Program-made: the position numbers and the translations under genes
Notes under the pieces: generated by a model
The model's input: only the letters and a program-made list of their open reading frames with translations
What the model was told of the DNA's origin: nothing
Databases searched by the model: none
Part shown: piece after piece, positions 35,798 to 45,243 of the stretch
How positions within the stretch are numbered: position 1 is the first letter of the stretch
Layout of the letters: each line of letters begins with the position of its first letter
Origin: Anaerobacillus alkalidiazotrophicus
GTDB taxonomy: Bacteria > Bacillota > Bacilli > Bacillales_H > Anaerobacillaceae
Direction of reading: 5' to 3'
DNA length: 64,000 bases
Assembly (NCBI RefSeq): GCF_001866055.1
Contig: NZ_MLQS01000001.1
Span: 1,170,501 to 1,234,500 of the forward strand

Positions 35798-36454
35798 CTA
35801 ACTCCTCATTAAAATCTCTTTTAATTGAGTAACACTTTTGACAATATACGTAGGGTTGAATTGACTTAATTCTTCAGAAGAACCAAATCCATAACTAACT
35901 CCAATAGAGTTAATTCCAGTATTATTTGCACCAATAATATCGTGCTTTCTATCTCCAATCATAATAAAGTCACCGAGTTCATATTCACTATATTTATCTA
36001 ATATGCATTGAATGATTTCAGTTTTTGACACCCTTGTTCCATCAAGATTACTACCTACGATCAGTTCAAAATACTGGTCAATATTAAAATACTCTAGTAT
36101 TTGTTCAGCAAAAACCGTAGGCTTTGATGTTGCAACAACTAACGTAAAACCTTGTTCATTTAATAAGTTTAATAGTGAGGGAATATTTGCATATAACTTA
36201 TTCTCAAACATTCCTTTTTCTTTAAATCTCTGTCTAAATAGATCTATTGCGTTTTGTGTCTCTTGCTCATCAAAATTGTAAAATTCAGAAAATGAAACTT
36301 GTAATGGTGGACCTATGAAGCCTTCTAATTTATCAATATCAGGCTCAACAATGCCCATCTTATGTAACGCATATTGAACAGATTTCGTTATTCCTATTTT
36401 AGGGTCTGAAAGTGTTCCATCTAAATCAAACAATATTACTTTATATTTTTCCAT
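35798..36454 (-). CDS. HAD-family phosphatase, phosphoglycolate phosphatase-like
   Basis: 218 residues. Motif I ILFDLDGTLSDPKIGITKSV, motif II VVATSKPT, the Lys of SKTEIIQ and motif IV FIMIGDRKHDIIGANNTGI are all present. The alpha-helical cap with the sequence LEGFIGPPLQVSF is typical of the YjjG/PGP-like group acting on phosphoglycolate or pyrophosphate. The ribosome site is AAAAGGAGTATGAA. Single gene bordered by decayed DNA. Confidence 0.88.
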   Translation of the reverse strand: MEKYKVILFDLDGTLSDPKIGITKSVQYALHKMGIVEPDIDKLEGFIGPPLQVSFSEFYNFDEQETQNAIDLFRQRFKEKGMFENKLYANIPSLLNLLNEQGFTLVVATSKPTVFAEQILEYFNIDQYFELIVGSNLDGTRVSKTEIIQCILDKYSEYELGDFIMIGDRKHDIIGANNTGINSIGVSYGFGSSEELSQFNPTYIVKSVTQLKEILMRS

Positions 36455-36571
36455 TTCATACTCCTTTTAGTACCAATTAGTTAATCTAATATTACCATAA
36501 GTATATTTCCTTTTACGTATTTCTTTGAACTTAAAAGCCTATCACTTTACTAGATTGTAAATGGGCATCTA

Positions 36572-36665
36572 TCAATCAGTGGAGGGAGATTCTTTCGTCC
36601 TGCACTAATGAAAGTTATTCTATATCGTACCTTCAGGGACAGCTAATCTCCTACCTAAACGACAT
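36572..36665 (+). repeat. Decayed composite of repeat families A and D
   Basis: CAATCAGTGGAGGGAGATTC is a mutated family A core. AAAGTTATTCTATATCG, CAGGGACAGCTAATCTCC and ACCTAAAC follow the order seen intact at 44273-44465. Confidence 0.5.
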
Positions 36666-36798
36666 ATGTTGGTACTTCTCTTTTTAAGGATCTCTACTCG
36701 GTGGGTAGACGTTTAAGGCCAAAAGCTGTGCCTATTACATAATTAACTTTCAATAGGTTACATTACATATATAATATAAAAAGTGGGTGATACTCCAT

Positions 36799-36900
36799 AT
36801 GGTGAAAAAAAATGAAATGATTACATTAGACAGCCAAAACAAAGATCCAACTGTAGAACAAGACAATTTAGATAATTACTACAGAGGATGGGAAAGATGA
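36799..36900 (+). CDS. Possible 33-residue polar peptide
   Basis: GGGTGATACTCCAT precedes ATG. The frame reads MVKKNEMITLDSQNKDPTVE and ends NLDNYYRGWER. It is polar, without a membrane segment, and its conserved-looking YYRGWER end suggests a real small protein. Family not recognised. It is the only frame in a 735-bp gap. Confidence 0.4.
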   Translation: MVKKNEMITLDSQNKDPTVEQDNLDNYYRGWER

Positions 36901-37105
36901 CCGTATTTAGTAAATAAAGTTTCCCTTAATTTTTTTATGAATTAAGAAGTAATACTGTGCTGTTGTATTTTCCTTCGAACATAGCTTACATGAGTTAAAC
37001 ATTACTTTGCTTATTATTAATCATCATTCATTCTTGTTGATAATCAAAACAAACTAGCTAATCAATTTACTGTAAACTTTCGATTATTCTTTTTTTACTA
37101 ATAAG

Positions 37106-37145
37106 AAAGAGGTCACGTATCAACAACGATACGTGACCTCTTTTT
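37106..37145 (-). terminator. Terminator of the helicase gene
   Basis: AAAGAGGTCACGTATC and GATACGTGACCTCTTT form a 16-bp perfect stem with T's on the right and A's on the left. It can stop the leftward helicase gene and the possible small frame to the left. Confidence 0.85.
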
Positions 37146-37189
37146 GCTGTCTAACCAGTATTTATTAATATTCTATGGCGAAAACACAT

Positions 37190-39457
37190 TTATTTAAATA
37201 ATGGTTGGGTACCATTTGTAACAGTTGATTTGCCCGTTATTAATAAGCATGATAGAAATTGTTCCACAAATTTATTCGAGTCAAGTCTTACGGCAACGTA
37301 TGGGGGATGACTCATTTTCGCAGCTTCCAATGGAAGGCCTAACCAAAGAAATTGGCGATCAATCAACACAAATGGGAATGGTAGATCCTCATTTATATAC
37401 TCTACCTTATGGTTTAAGGTTAACGGTTGTTCTGAAATAATCTTCACTTTTACTTTAGAATGTGTAGCTGCTATCTGCTCACGCCACTCATTTGGTAGAG
37501 CCATTTGACTCGGTAGTGAGATGATAATCGACGTTCTTGCTTGTTTTAGATCCTGAAACACACGGTCTAATTTTAAAGCGTGCATCCATTGTAGATGTGG
37601 GTGCTGATTTTTAATCCACGTACCTATTTTTTGATGAGTGATCGTTTGTCCTTGTCGTTCTTGATGATCAACTAATTGCCGAATCGTTTTACCCGGATAG
37701 ATATTGTTTTTTACAAAGCTACGATCTGTGACCTGTATAAACTTCCCCTTTGTTCTTGTAATAGCTACGTTCACGAGGCGTTCACTATCTTTTCCTGTCA
37801 AGAGCATACCCGGACGTTCTTGTGGGTTACTATCGACTGTATCAAAAATCATGACATCTCGTTCACTACCCTGAAACCTATGAACGGTTGCAGAAATAAT
37901 ATTAGCTTCTATCCGTTCCTTTTCATACACACTTCCTAAAAGCTGATCCATCAACATCGCTTGAGCTCTGTAAGGTGTTACGTACCCAATCGATCTCGCC
38001 CCAGCGGTGTAAGCTTCGTGTATTAATTGAAAAGAAAGAAACAGTTGCCATACATTTATTCTTGATTTTGACGATTTCTCTTGAATACAGTGCCGCCCAG
38101 TAAAACTTGTGTCCACTAAAATAGATGCCATATTCATAAACGGAGCCCGCGTAACTAAATCATTTCGCTTATTTTTCATGCTGGGGTGATCATACACTTT
38201 TGCAAGATAAATGTACTCATTTGTAAAAGCTGAAATTTGAGGATGCATACGACGCTGCTCTTTTAATAACATTAGATGTGGATGTAATTGGTCATCATTT
38301 AAAGCTTCCACTACGCCTGCGCAATGAAAAATATCTTCTTTTAGCCATTTATCAACTAACTCATGCCTAGCTGCAGCAATTGGTGGTAATTGCTTAAAGT
38401 CACCAGATATAATGACTCGTTTTCCTAGAGATGCTGCAAACGCAGCTTGTGGAACATATGCCATACTAGCTTCATCCATGATGACAAGGTCGTAATCTTT
38501 TTCATAAATTGCACCGTCTGTTGCCGCCTTTGCTAATGTAGTGCCGATAATTTGTGCTTTTTTTAGAAAACTTAATTCTTTTTGTCTGATTTTTTCTTGC
38601 AAGGAAGCTAGTTTTTTTTCCGTTGCAAGAAGCGTCTCACTATCACGCTTACTGAACGAATTAGATAAATCATGTTTTAATAATCGTCTTTCTTCTAACA
38701 CCAAATCTCTTTCTTTCGCGAGTCTTGGCTCACGTTTTTTAAGTAACATTTCTGTTGTAATCGGTTCTGTCATCGACTGCTTTGAACCCGTACCATAACG
38801 AAGTACATCGCCATCTATAAACTTGGATTTTTTTGTTAAAAAATCAACAATTTCTTTCAGTAGTACATCGACTGCTTGATTACTATTGGATAGTATTAGC
38901 ACCCGTTTTCCTTGAAAATATTTATTTGAAGCTACTCGAGCGAGCGTGTAAGTTTTACCTGTTCCTGGTGGTCCCCAAACAAAAGTTGTTGGGTTATATT
39001 TTGATCGATAGAATAGTTCGTGAGAGTTGGTTTTCAATTTGTCGAGTGGGTGTTTCGGCTCCTCGGTTGGTTCCATTAATTGCTTAATTCGACTACGCTT
39101 CTTCTTACTTTTTTTACATTCATCAATACGATCGATGAGTTCTTCTAAGAGCTCCCACGGATCATGATAAAGGATTGCCTCATCAATTAAATCGCCTAAC
39201 GATTGTTCAAGTGACAAAAGCAAATTATTTCCCTCAGAAGACAACATCCTCCCCTCTACTCTTCGATTTTTCCACTGTAAACAAATACTTGAACCGACTG
39301 GAATAGAAATCGGTACAGACGTTTCAAAATAGTAAGTAAACCCTTTATCACTCAATACTAAATGCCCATTTTTTAACGTATATTTTGTACTTCCGTATTT
39401 TTTCAAATGATTAATTTCTATATAAAGTGCTTGTTGCCACTCTTTTAAGTATTCCAT
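37190..39457 (-). CDS. Superfamily I DNA/RNA helicase (AAA_11/AAA_12, IGHMBP2-like)
   Basis: About 755 residues; ATG at 39457 follows AAGGAAGAG, while 14 further upstream codons lack a site. Motifs in order: Walker A in FVWGPPGTGKTYTLARVASN (about 160), Walker B DEAS in LVIMDEASMAYVPQ, GDFKQLPPIAA, EQRRMHPQIS, TVHRFQGSERDVMIFDTVDS and LVNVAITRTKGKF. A coiled insert lies between motifs I and II. The C-terminal ~140 residues resemble a phospholipase-D-like fold without clear HKD. Probable role in DNA or RNA repair; substrate unknown. Confidence 0.88.
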   Translation of the reverse strand: MEYLKEWQQALYIEINHLKKYGSTKYTLKNGHLVLSDKGFTYYFETSVPISIPVGSSICLQWKNRRVEGRMLSSEGNNLLLSLEQSLGDLIDEAILYHDPWELLEELIDRIDECKKSKKKRSRIKQLMEPTEEPKHPLDKLKTNSHELFYRSKYNPTTFVWGPPGTGKTYTLARVASNKYFQGKRVLILSNSNQAVDVLLKEIVDFLTKKSKFIDGDVLRYGTGSKQSMTEPITTEMLLKKREPRLAKERDLVLEERRLLKHDLSNSFSKRDSETLLATEKKLASLQEKIRQKELSFLKKAQIIGTTLAKAATDGAIYEKDYDLVIMDEASMAYVPQAAFAASLGKRVIISGDFKQLPPIAAARHELVDKWLKEDIFHCAGVVEALNDDQLHPHLMLLKEQRRMHPQISAFTNEYIYLAKVYDHPSMKNKRNDLVTRAPFMNMASILVDTSFTGRHCIQEKSSKSRINVWQLFLSFQLIHEAYTAGARSIGYVTPYRAQAMLMDQLLGSVYEKERIEANIISATVHRFQGSERDVMIFDTVDSNPQERPGMLLTGKDSERLVNVAITRTKGKFIQVTDRSFVKNNIYPGKTIRQLVDHQERQGQTITHQKIGTWIKNQHPHLQWMHALKLDRVFQDLKQARTSIIISLPSQMALPNEWREQIAATHSKVKVKIISEQPLTLNHKVEYINEDLPFPFVLIDRQFLWLGLPLEAAKMSHPPYVAVRLDSNKFVEQFLSCLLITGKSTVTNGTQPLFK

Positions 39458-39597
39458 TACACTCTTCCTTACATTAAAAATGTTTACTAAAATAAACACT
39501 CGAAATGGTATCGAATGTTTTCCTCAAATAATTAATTATAACGTAAACTGATATCTTTCGCTTTATTTTCCATAATTTACATTATTAGCGGTGACTA

Positions 39598-39815
39598 TAC
39601 TGCCATTTTTAAACATTCGCGGACACCATAGCCCTTATATCACGAAAATCATTTCTGAACTCGTTTCAGCAAGCTGAAACATCGGAAAATCCCACCTACG
39701 CTTTCAGCCTAAAAAAAATTCAGAAAAATTGCCATTACAAGTTCAAATCAGCAATTTGATGTCCGCAAAAATCAATTTTTACGTCATCTTTCCTAAATAA
39801 GGTCCACTGTGTCTG
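39598..39815 (+). repeat. Nested family C and family B pieces
   Basis: CGCGGACACCATAGCCCTTA at 39608 and GTCCGC at 39760 bracket a family B head (GAACTCGTTTCAGCAAGCTG, AACATCGG, CCCACCTACGCTTTCAGCC). AAGGTCCACTGTGTC follows. It appears that a B element entered a C element. Confidence 0.5.
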
Positions 39816-40050
39816 CACCATTTGTTTTACCTGCTAATTTTAAACATGCAGATGTTTCATTTCTTTCTAAAATACCTTTTTACAAGGTTGAAATCGGTAA
39901 TATCATATTCGCACACTATTTTTTTCAAAGCCTATCTCCTCACCACTCCTACTGGCAAACACCTTAAACAATTCCTTCAACTATTTACCAATATAAACCC
40001 TTCAATAATATCACAAATTAAAAAAAGACTTATTTAAGAGGGGGTTTATT

Positions 40051-41499
40051 ATGAATACGATAAAAAAACAATGGTTTGGAAATGTTAGAGGGGATATACT
40101 GGCGGGGATCGTTGTGGCTCTTGCTTTAATTCCTGAAGCCATTGCTTTTTCTATTATTGCAGGAGTGGATCCAATGGTTGGATTGTATTCTTCCTTCCTA
40201 ATCCCTTTAGTCATCGCTTTTGTAGGTGGCAGACCAGGTATGATTTCAGCTGCTACAGGGGCAATGGCACTACTAATGATTGATCTTGTGGCACGCTTTG
40301 GTTTAGAATATTTATTAGCTGCAACGATCTTAACAGGAGTTTTGCAGATTATATTCGGTCTCTTAAAACTTGCACGTTTCATGAAATTTATCCCACGTTC
40401 AGTAATGGTGGGCTTCGTAAATGCGTTAGCCATTCTCATTTTCATGGCGCAAATTCCCCACCTTTTTGGGCAAGGTTGGCTTGTATTAGCCTTAGCTAGT
40501 GCAACACTAGCGATCATCTATTTATTTCCTTATATCACAAAGGCAATTCCGTCTACTCTAATAGCCATTGTTGTGATCACAGGATTTACAATGTTTTACG
40601 GGTTAAATGTGTTTACTGTAGGAGATATGGGAACATTGACGCGAACATTGCCGGTTTTTCTTTTACCACAAGTCCCGTTATCATATGAGACATTAGCGAT
40701 CATTTTTCCTTATGCACTCGCTTTAACAGTAGTTGGTATTCTTGAGTCTCTTTTAACCGCTTCCATTGTTGATGATATGACGGATACGGATAGTAATAAA
40801 AATAGAGAAAGCCGCGGACAAGGAATCGCTAATATTGTTGCAGGTTGTTTTGGTGGAATGGCCGGATGTGCGATGATCGGACAATCGGTTATTAATGTAA
40901 AATCAGGTGGTCGAGGAAGATTATCAACCTTAGTCGCTGGAACAGTTCTAATCCTTTTAATTATTTTATTAGGAAACATTGTCGTACGAATACCAATGGC
41001 AGCATTAGCTGGTGTAATGGTGATGGTTTCTATTAGTACGTTTGATTGGAATTCCTTACGAACCTTACTTATTGTTCCGGCTACTGATTCTATTGTGATG
41101 GTCGTGACCGTTGTTACTGTAGTAGTTACACATGACCTTTCCAAAGGGGTTTTTGCTGGTATCTTATTAAGCGCTATCTTCTTTGTGTCAAAAATTTCAA
41201 AGGTAACAATTGAAAGCAAATTAGATCCAACTAAGAAAAAACGAACGTACTTTATTAAAGGACAATTATTTTTTGCCTCTGTTACTGAGCCTATTGCAGA
41301 ATTTGATTTTAAGGAAGACTTAAATGAAGTCGAACTAAACTTTACTCATGCACATATTTGGGATGACTCAGCAGTTGCTGCAATGGAAAAAATCATTACG
41401 AAGTTTGAAGAAAACAAAACAAATGTTGAAGTGACAGGACTAAATGAAGCCAGTACACTATTAGTCAATAAATTAAGACATAAATTAAGCAGCCATTAA
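40051..41499 (+). CDS. SulP-family anion transporter with STAS domain
   Basis: 482 residues. The sulfate-transporter fold covers about 1-370 with [40 protein letters not shown] and [19 protein letters not shown], with about 12 membrane spans. A STAS domain occupies about 390-475 ([38 protein letters not shown]). The short form is that of bicarbonate or other anion transporters; the substrate is not shown. AGAGGGGG precedes ATG. A Usp gene follows 16 bp on, as is common for SulP genes of Bacilli. Confidence 0.9.
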   Translation: MNTIKKQWFGNVRGDILAGIVVALALIPEAIAFSIIAGVDPMVGLYSSFLIPLVIAFVGGRPGMISAATGAMALLMIDLVARFGLEYLLAATILTGVLQIIFGLLKLARFMKFIPRSVMVGFVNALAILIFMAQIPHLFGQGWLVLALASATLAIIYLFPYITKAIPSTLIAIVVITGFTMFYGLNVFTVGDMGTLTRTLPVFLLPQVPLSYETLAIIFPYALALTVVGILESLLTASIVDDMTDTDSNKNRESRGQGIANIVAGCFGGMAGCAMIGQSVINVKSGGRGRLSTLVAGTVLILLIILLGNIVVRIPMAALAGVMVMVSISTFDWNSLRTLLIVPATDSIVMVVTVVTVVVTHDLSKGVFAGILLSAIFFVSKISKVTIESKLDPTKKKRTYFIKGQLFFASVTEPIAEFDFKEDLNEVELNFTHAHIWDDSAVAAMEKIITKFEENKTNVEVTGLNEASTLLVNKLRHKLSSH

Positions 41500-41515
41500 A
41501 AAAGGAGGTAAATAT

Positions 41516-41929
41516 ATGTTTAATAAAATTTTATTAGCTTCGGACGGTTCTGAATATGCCATTCGTGCCACAGAGAAAGCGATGGAAGTTGCAAAATGTA
41601 ACAATGAAGCTGTCATACACATTGTCTATGTCGCCGATGACTCGAAAGGTGATGTACTACAAAATTGGAATACTGCCGGAGCCCAAAATAAACGAAAAGA
41701 AAAAATAAAGCCGAGTGTAGAAAAAGTAGAATCTGCAAATATAAAATATGAAGTGAAATATTTACACGGCGAACCCGGACCAGCAATCGTCAAACATGCA
41801 AATGAGAATGATTTTGACCTCGTTGTCGTCGGAAGTAGAGGTCGTAATCGATTGCAAGAATTAGTTCTTGGTAGCGTCAGTCATAAAGTAGCTAAAAGAG
41901 CCAATTGTGCTGTAATGATTATCAAATAA
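41516..41929 (+). CDS. Universal stress protein (UspA family)
   Basis: 137 residues with the family signature: KILLASDGSEYAIRATEKAM at the start, and the ATP-binding GSRGRNRLQELVLGSVSHKV (G-x2-G-x9-G-S) near the end. It probably binds ATP and modulates the upstream SulP transporter. AAAGGAGGTAAATAT gives strong translation. Same operon as SulP. Confidence 0.92.
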   Translation: MFNKILLASDGSEYAIRATEKAMEVAKCNNEAVIHIVYVADDSKGDVLQNWNTAGAQNKRKEKIKPSVEKVESANIKYEVKYLHGEPGPAIVKHANENDFDLVVVGSRGRNRLQELVLGSVSHKVAKRANCAVMIIK

Positions 41930-42000
41930 AGTTGAACTTCAATCAGTGGTGGTTTTCTTTCATCCCCCACTGATTGTTAGTTTAACTTATACCACAGGAT
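41930..42000 (+). repeat. Repeat family A, copy 2
   Basis: AAAGTTGAACTT, CAATCAGTGGTGG and CCCCCACTGATTG, then TTAGTTTAACTTATACCACA. One mismatch in the stem compared with copy 1. It sits directly after the Usp stop and could serve as its terminator. Confidence 0.75.
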
Positions 42001-42037
42001 AAACAAAAATAAAGGCTTGCTTTAGAGGTACAAAAAA

Positions 42038-42077
42038 CTAAATGTTGGGAAATGCTCTTCATCCAACAACATTTAGT
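42038..42077 (-). terminator. Orphan terminator-like palindrome
   Basis: ACTAAATGTTGG and CCAACA-ACATTTAGT pair. A run of A on the left would be a T-run for the minus strand. No minus-strand gene is visible upstream of it. Confidence 0.45.
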
Positions 42078-42188
42078 ATCATAGTAGTGAAAGAAACAAT
42101 TATGAAATTCATTAGAGTAAAAATTTTTAAAAAATAATATTAATCTCAATCACTTTACAAGTTTATTATATTATTTATTTTAATAATA

Positions 42189-42217
42189 TTGACAAATCAT
42201 GCAATCATCCATTATAT
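42189..42217 (+). promoter_or_regulatory. Promoter of the glycine riboswitch transcript
   Basis: -35 TTGACA (42189-42194), 17-bp spacer, -10 TTATAT (42212-42217); TATATT one base further is an equal alternative. Confidence 0.65.
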
Positions 42218-42250
42218 TTTATAATTATAAAATTGAATAAGTACGTAAGA

Positions 42251-42426
42251 CTACTGTGGGAGAGAATGTAATAATACGTCACCGAAGGGGCAAATCTTTA
42301 AAAGAGATGAATCTCTCAGGTAAAAGGACCGCTGTAGGACAATAACTCTCTGGAGAGTGCTTTATGCCACCCACGGGGACACCTTCTAACAATAGGTAAA
42401 ACTCTCAGGTAAAAGGACAGAGACTA
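42251..42426 (+). promoter_or_regulatory. Tandem glycine riboswitch
   Basis: Two glycine aptamers are seen. The first has GGGAGAGAATG, CACCGAAGGGGCAAATC, and ATCTCTCAGGTAAAAGGACC. The second has CTCTGGAGAGTGC, GCCACCCACGGGGACACC, and ACTCTCAGGTAAAAGGACAG. The short linker between 42338 and 42343 is normal for the cooperative tandem form. It senses glycine and controls the downstream gene, here a TRIC/UPF0126 protein whose family has been linked to glycine transport. Known class, recognised from its conserved cores. Confidence 0.93.
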
Positions 42427-42440
42427 TGAATATCTGTTTA

Positions 42441-42545
42441 TTTTATACTATCAAAAAGTATAAAATTTTATGGATGATAGTATAAGAAAAGCTAAGGCTC
42501 TCGCCATTAAGACCTGGCGATAAGTCAAGTTTTTCTAATACTATC
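42441..42545 (+). promoter_or_regulatory. Expression platform with three mutually exclusive segments
   Basis: ATACTATC (42445-42452), GATAGTAT (42476-42483) and ATACTATC again (42538-42545): the middle one can pair with either neighbour. An inner hairpin TCGCCA/TGGCGA and a T-run (42530-42534) suggest transcription termination in one state. The pairing is seen; switching is inferred. Confidence 0.6.
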
Positions 42546-42548
42546 AGA

Positions 42549-42695
42549 AATTATAAGTTTCTAACTTGGAAACTGTCTAGCTTCAGCGCCTACGATCTCG
42601 GTCACTTCAGTCCTTTTCGGAAGCCAAAGAGCGGCTTCTGTCAAAGGCCTTCCAGTGCCTTTCGCTCGTGACCAAGGCGCTTGCGCTTTTCTTGT
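42549..42695 (+). repeat. GCGC-type intergenic repeat, full-length copy
   Basis: TAAGTTTCTAACTTGGAAAC, TGTCTAGCTTCAGCGCC and CTCGTGACCAAGGCGC-TTGCGCTTTTC mark the ends. The middle holds CACTTCAGTCC and GGCCTTCCAGTGCC. It sits between the riboswitch and the TRIC start codon, so it lies in the mRNA leader. Confidence 0.7.
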
Positions 42696-42724
42696 AATGT
42701 TTACTTATTGATAGGGGGATTTTT

Positions 42725-43342
42725 GTGGTTTGGGATGTATTAAATGTAATTGGAACTATTGCCTTTGCAATGAGTGGGACAATCATTGCAATGAAAGTAA
42801 AGTATGATATTATTGGCACTTATACTCTAGGCTTAATTACAGCGTTTGGTGGTGGAGCGATTAGAAACCTTCTTATAGGTGTTCCAATCATCGAATTGTG
42901 GCAACAAACAACACTTTTTATCATTGCAATTATCACCATTACTATTATTTTTCTGTTACCATATAATTTTGTTGATAGATTAAAAGAGTGGAATCTATGG
43001 AATCTCTTTGATGCAATCGGACTATCTGCATTTGCAGTTCAAGGAGCTATGCAAGCACACTCAATGGGAATGCCAATCCTAGCGATTATGTTTTCAGCTG
43101 CTATTACTGGAGCTGGTGGAGGGATTATCCGAGATGTATTAGCTCAACAAACCCCAAATGTTTTCCGTAAAGAAGTATACCTCTTATGGGCAATGATTGC
43201 TGGTTTTATTATTGGCATGGGATGGGCAGAAAAACCTTACCAATTATACACACTTTTCAGCATTATTTTACTATTACGTATCATATCATACCGGTTTAAA
43301 TGGTGTTTACCGATTAGAAATTTTAATGAATTACAAGCATAA
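42725..43342 (+). CDS. TRIC/UPF0126-family membrane protein, putative glycine transporter
   Basis: 205 residues, start GTG after ATAGGGGGA. Two repeats of three spans each, with the paired motifs GLITAFGGGAIRNLLIG and AAITGAGGGIIRDVLAQ that define the family; about seven spans in total. Family members have been linked to K+ conduction and, through riboswitch association, to glycine. The tandem glycine riboswitch 300 bp upstream supports the glycine link. Confidence 0.9.
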   Translation: MVWDVLNVIGTIAFAMSGTIIAMKVKYDIIGTYTLGLITAFGGGAIRNLLIGVPIIELWQQTTLFIIAIITITIIFLLPYNFVDRLKEWNLWNLFDAIGLSAFAVQGAMQAHSMGMPILAIMFSAAITGAGGGIIRDVLAQQTPNVFRKEVYLLWAMIAGFIIGMGWAEKPYQLYTLFSIILLLRIISYRFKWCLPIRNFNELQA

Positions 43343-43415
43343 TGTTATGTTTTGCAGAACATTAAGTGAAACTTCAATTAAACTATTAAGTAAGCAATCC
43401 ATTTACATATGAAAT

Positions 43416-43452
43416 AAAAACAGCTCAATTCACAATAAGTTGGGCTGTTTTT
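43416..43452 (+). terminator. Terminator of the TRIC gene
   Basis: AACAGCTCAA and TTGGGCTGTT pair (one G-U), followed by T's. Confidence 0.8.
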
Positions 43453-43572
43453 ATATTGTATAGAACTACACTAATAACTCAGAACAACCGTTTATTTAAG
43501 CACAACTTCTCATATGATTTATTTTATCGGCACCAGTATACAGCCGCTAGCAATAAGTAGTCCTACTGCTCC

Positions 43573-43992
43573 TTAAGAGTGGGAAAAATATTTCTCCATA
43601 ATTATATAAACTCTACCACCTTTAATAAATCTATTGTTCGTTTCTAACAATCCAAATTTTTTATAAAAATCGAGTTTATTTTCTCTTGCATTACACCAAA
43701 TTTTTTTTACACCAAGGTTCTTCGCTTCGTTCAATACATAATCCAATAGCTTACTCCCATATCCCTTCCCTTGTTCTTCTTGAAGAGTAGCAAATTTTCG
43801 GAATTGAGCTTCTTGATTATTAATAAAAAGTGAGACACCAGAGACTAGTTTTGTTTCATGGTAAAGTCCAAAATGAATTCCGTAGTGATCGTCCTTTAAC
43901 TTAATGTAGTCTATCTCTTTATCTGGCCACATCACTTTATGACGTAATTCCCATGCTTTTTCCTTATCTATTTTTGTAATTTGAAATTCCAT
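43573..43992 (-). CDS. GNAT-family N-acetyltransferase
   Basis: 139 residues, start after AAGGAGGTATC. Acetyl-CoA loop in FRKFATLQEEQGKGYGSKLL, then NAREN and FYKKFGLLETN. The opening EFQITKIDKEKAWELRHKVM with WPDKE resembles the ElaA-like/YjcF-type set. The substrate is unknown. Confidence 0.87.
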   Translation of the reverse strand: MEFQITKIDKEKAWELRHKVMWPDKEIDYIKLKDDHYGIHFGLYHETKLVSGVSLFINNQEAQFRKFATLQEEQGKGYGSKLLDYVLNEAKNLGVKKIWCNARENKLDFYKKFGLLETNNRFIKGGRVYIIMEKYFSHS

Positions 43993-44078
43993 GATACCTC
44001 CTTACTAAATCCCAAATATGATAGTAGTCTTTGTAATAATGAAACTTCCTCGTGATTGTTAGTGTTAAACTTTATGAA

Positions 44079-44215
44079 GAGAACTCGTTCTAGCTTCGCT
44101 AGAACATCGGAAATTCAGACGGAGTCTCAACTCCACCTGAATGGAAGTTCCCACCTACGCTACGCTTAGAGGTGGGGGTCTTTGACCCTTAAGTACAAAT
44201 CAGTTTGATTAATAA
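44079..44215 (+). repeat. Repeat family B, copy 2
   Basis: Nearly identical over about 130 bp to 14776-14906, with the same three hairpins and the end CCCTTAAGTACAAATCAGTT. Confidence 0.8.
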
Positions 44216-44272
44216 GCTAAAGTATTAAAGTATGTTCTATTTTAACACCTTTTTATACTACTGTATTTAATA

Positions 44273-44465
44273 AAGCTGAACTAACAATCAGTGGGGGTTT
44301 TCCTTCATCCCCCACTGATTGTTAGTTCAACTTATACCACGGGCATAAGAATAACTAATCATCAGCTTCACTGATGAAAGTTATTCTATATCGGACCTTT
44401 AGGGGCAGTTTATCCCCCACCTAAACTTCTCGATTTTCTTACGTTTTGAGGTGGGGGGCTTACTT
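44273..44465 (+). repeat. Composite repeat: family A copy 3 followed by family D
   Basis: Family A core (CAATCAGTGGGGG / CCCCCACTGATTG) is followed by AAAGTTATTCTATATCGG. Then comes family D: AGGGGCAGTTTATCCCCCAC, CTAAACTTCTCGATTTTC and TTACGTTTTGAGGTGGGG. The CCCCCACCT and AGGTGGGGG arms of D form a hairpin. Confidence 0.7.
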
Positions 44466-44694
44466 GCCCCTTAAGAGTGCGATAAATGTTTTCACAATAT
44501 TTAGAAATAAATTATGTCTAACGTAAAGTTATGATAAGCTCCTATTTAACAATATCTAAATTATTCTTCGATAATATTCAAGAAGATTTGACTGCATCGT
44601 TATCTATTTAAACGAACATTTCTTTTTTCTAATTATCAACAGGTTGTACTAGAAGTGAACTTGCAACATATACATGTTTAAGAGGAGGTGTTGT

Positions 44695-45129
44695 ATGAAA
44701 AAACCTTGGGATACTGTCAACGATCAAGCGATGAAAATGATCATTCGTGAATTAATTAAAGTACATGGAGAGTATCAAACTGCTAAAAAAAATACGATGC
44801 GTTGGTTACTAGCGTCTTATGTACCTTTATTAGCACTCGTATATATTTTTTATACTCAAGTCCAGTTTAATCTCCATAATATATTTTCTACTATAATGAG
44901 TAATAATACGATACTGATTCTTCTTTTAATTTACATTGCCTTAGCTGCAAAAGTAAAAATTAGTATGGATACAGAAAAAGAAGCAAAAAAAGATTATAAA
45001 GATATACGTGGCCAAGTTACTGATAACCTTAATAACATCTGGCGTATGAACTATGATATAGCAACTTGTAATGATATTGTTGAAGCGCTGGATAAGCAAT
45101 ATAAAATTAATATTAGTTACAAAGGATAA
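44695..45129 (+). CDS. DUF2663-like small membrane protein (YpbF type)
   Basis: Start at 44695 after AGAGGAGGTG, 144 residues. Two central membrane spans (WLLASYVPLLALVYIFY and TILILLLIYIALAAKV) are flanked by charged helices (KMIIRELIKVHGEYQTAKK, TEKEAKKDYKDIRGQ). The layout matches DUF2663 of Bacillus; function unknown. Assignment moderately sure. Confidence 0.6.
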   Translation: MKKPWDTVNDQAMKMIIRELIKVHGEYQTAKKNTMRWLLASYVPLLALVYIFYTQVQFNLHNIFSTIMSNNTILILLLIYIALAAKVKISMDTEKEAKKDYKDIRGQVTDNLNNIWRMNYDIATCNDIVEALDKQYKINISYKG

Positions 45130-45179
45130 AAAAGAGCTGCTCAAAAGTACGATAACGTTTCTTTTGAAGCAGCTTTTAT
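45128..45179. terminator. Terminator between convergent genes
   Basis: AAGAGCTGCT-CAAAAG and CTTTTGAAGCAGCTTTT pair around about 16 bases; T's follow on both strands. Confidence 0.75.
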
Positions 45180-45243
45180 TTTGATTGAAAAGAAATTCTA
45201 CCAAAATTATTATTTTTTATTGTCGGTATTTTAGCAAACAATT

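Noticed and set aside
37190..39457. Helicase as part of an anti-phage defence island
   Set aside because: The single helicase has no nuclease or toxin partner; neighbours are housekeeping or decayed, so there is no support.
40011..40517. 168-codon frame opposite the SulP gene (and another at 40710)
   Set aside because: Shadow of a strongly recognised gene; no start signal.
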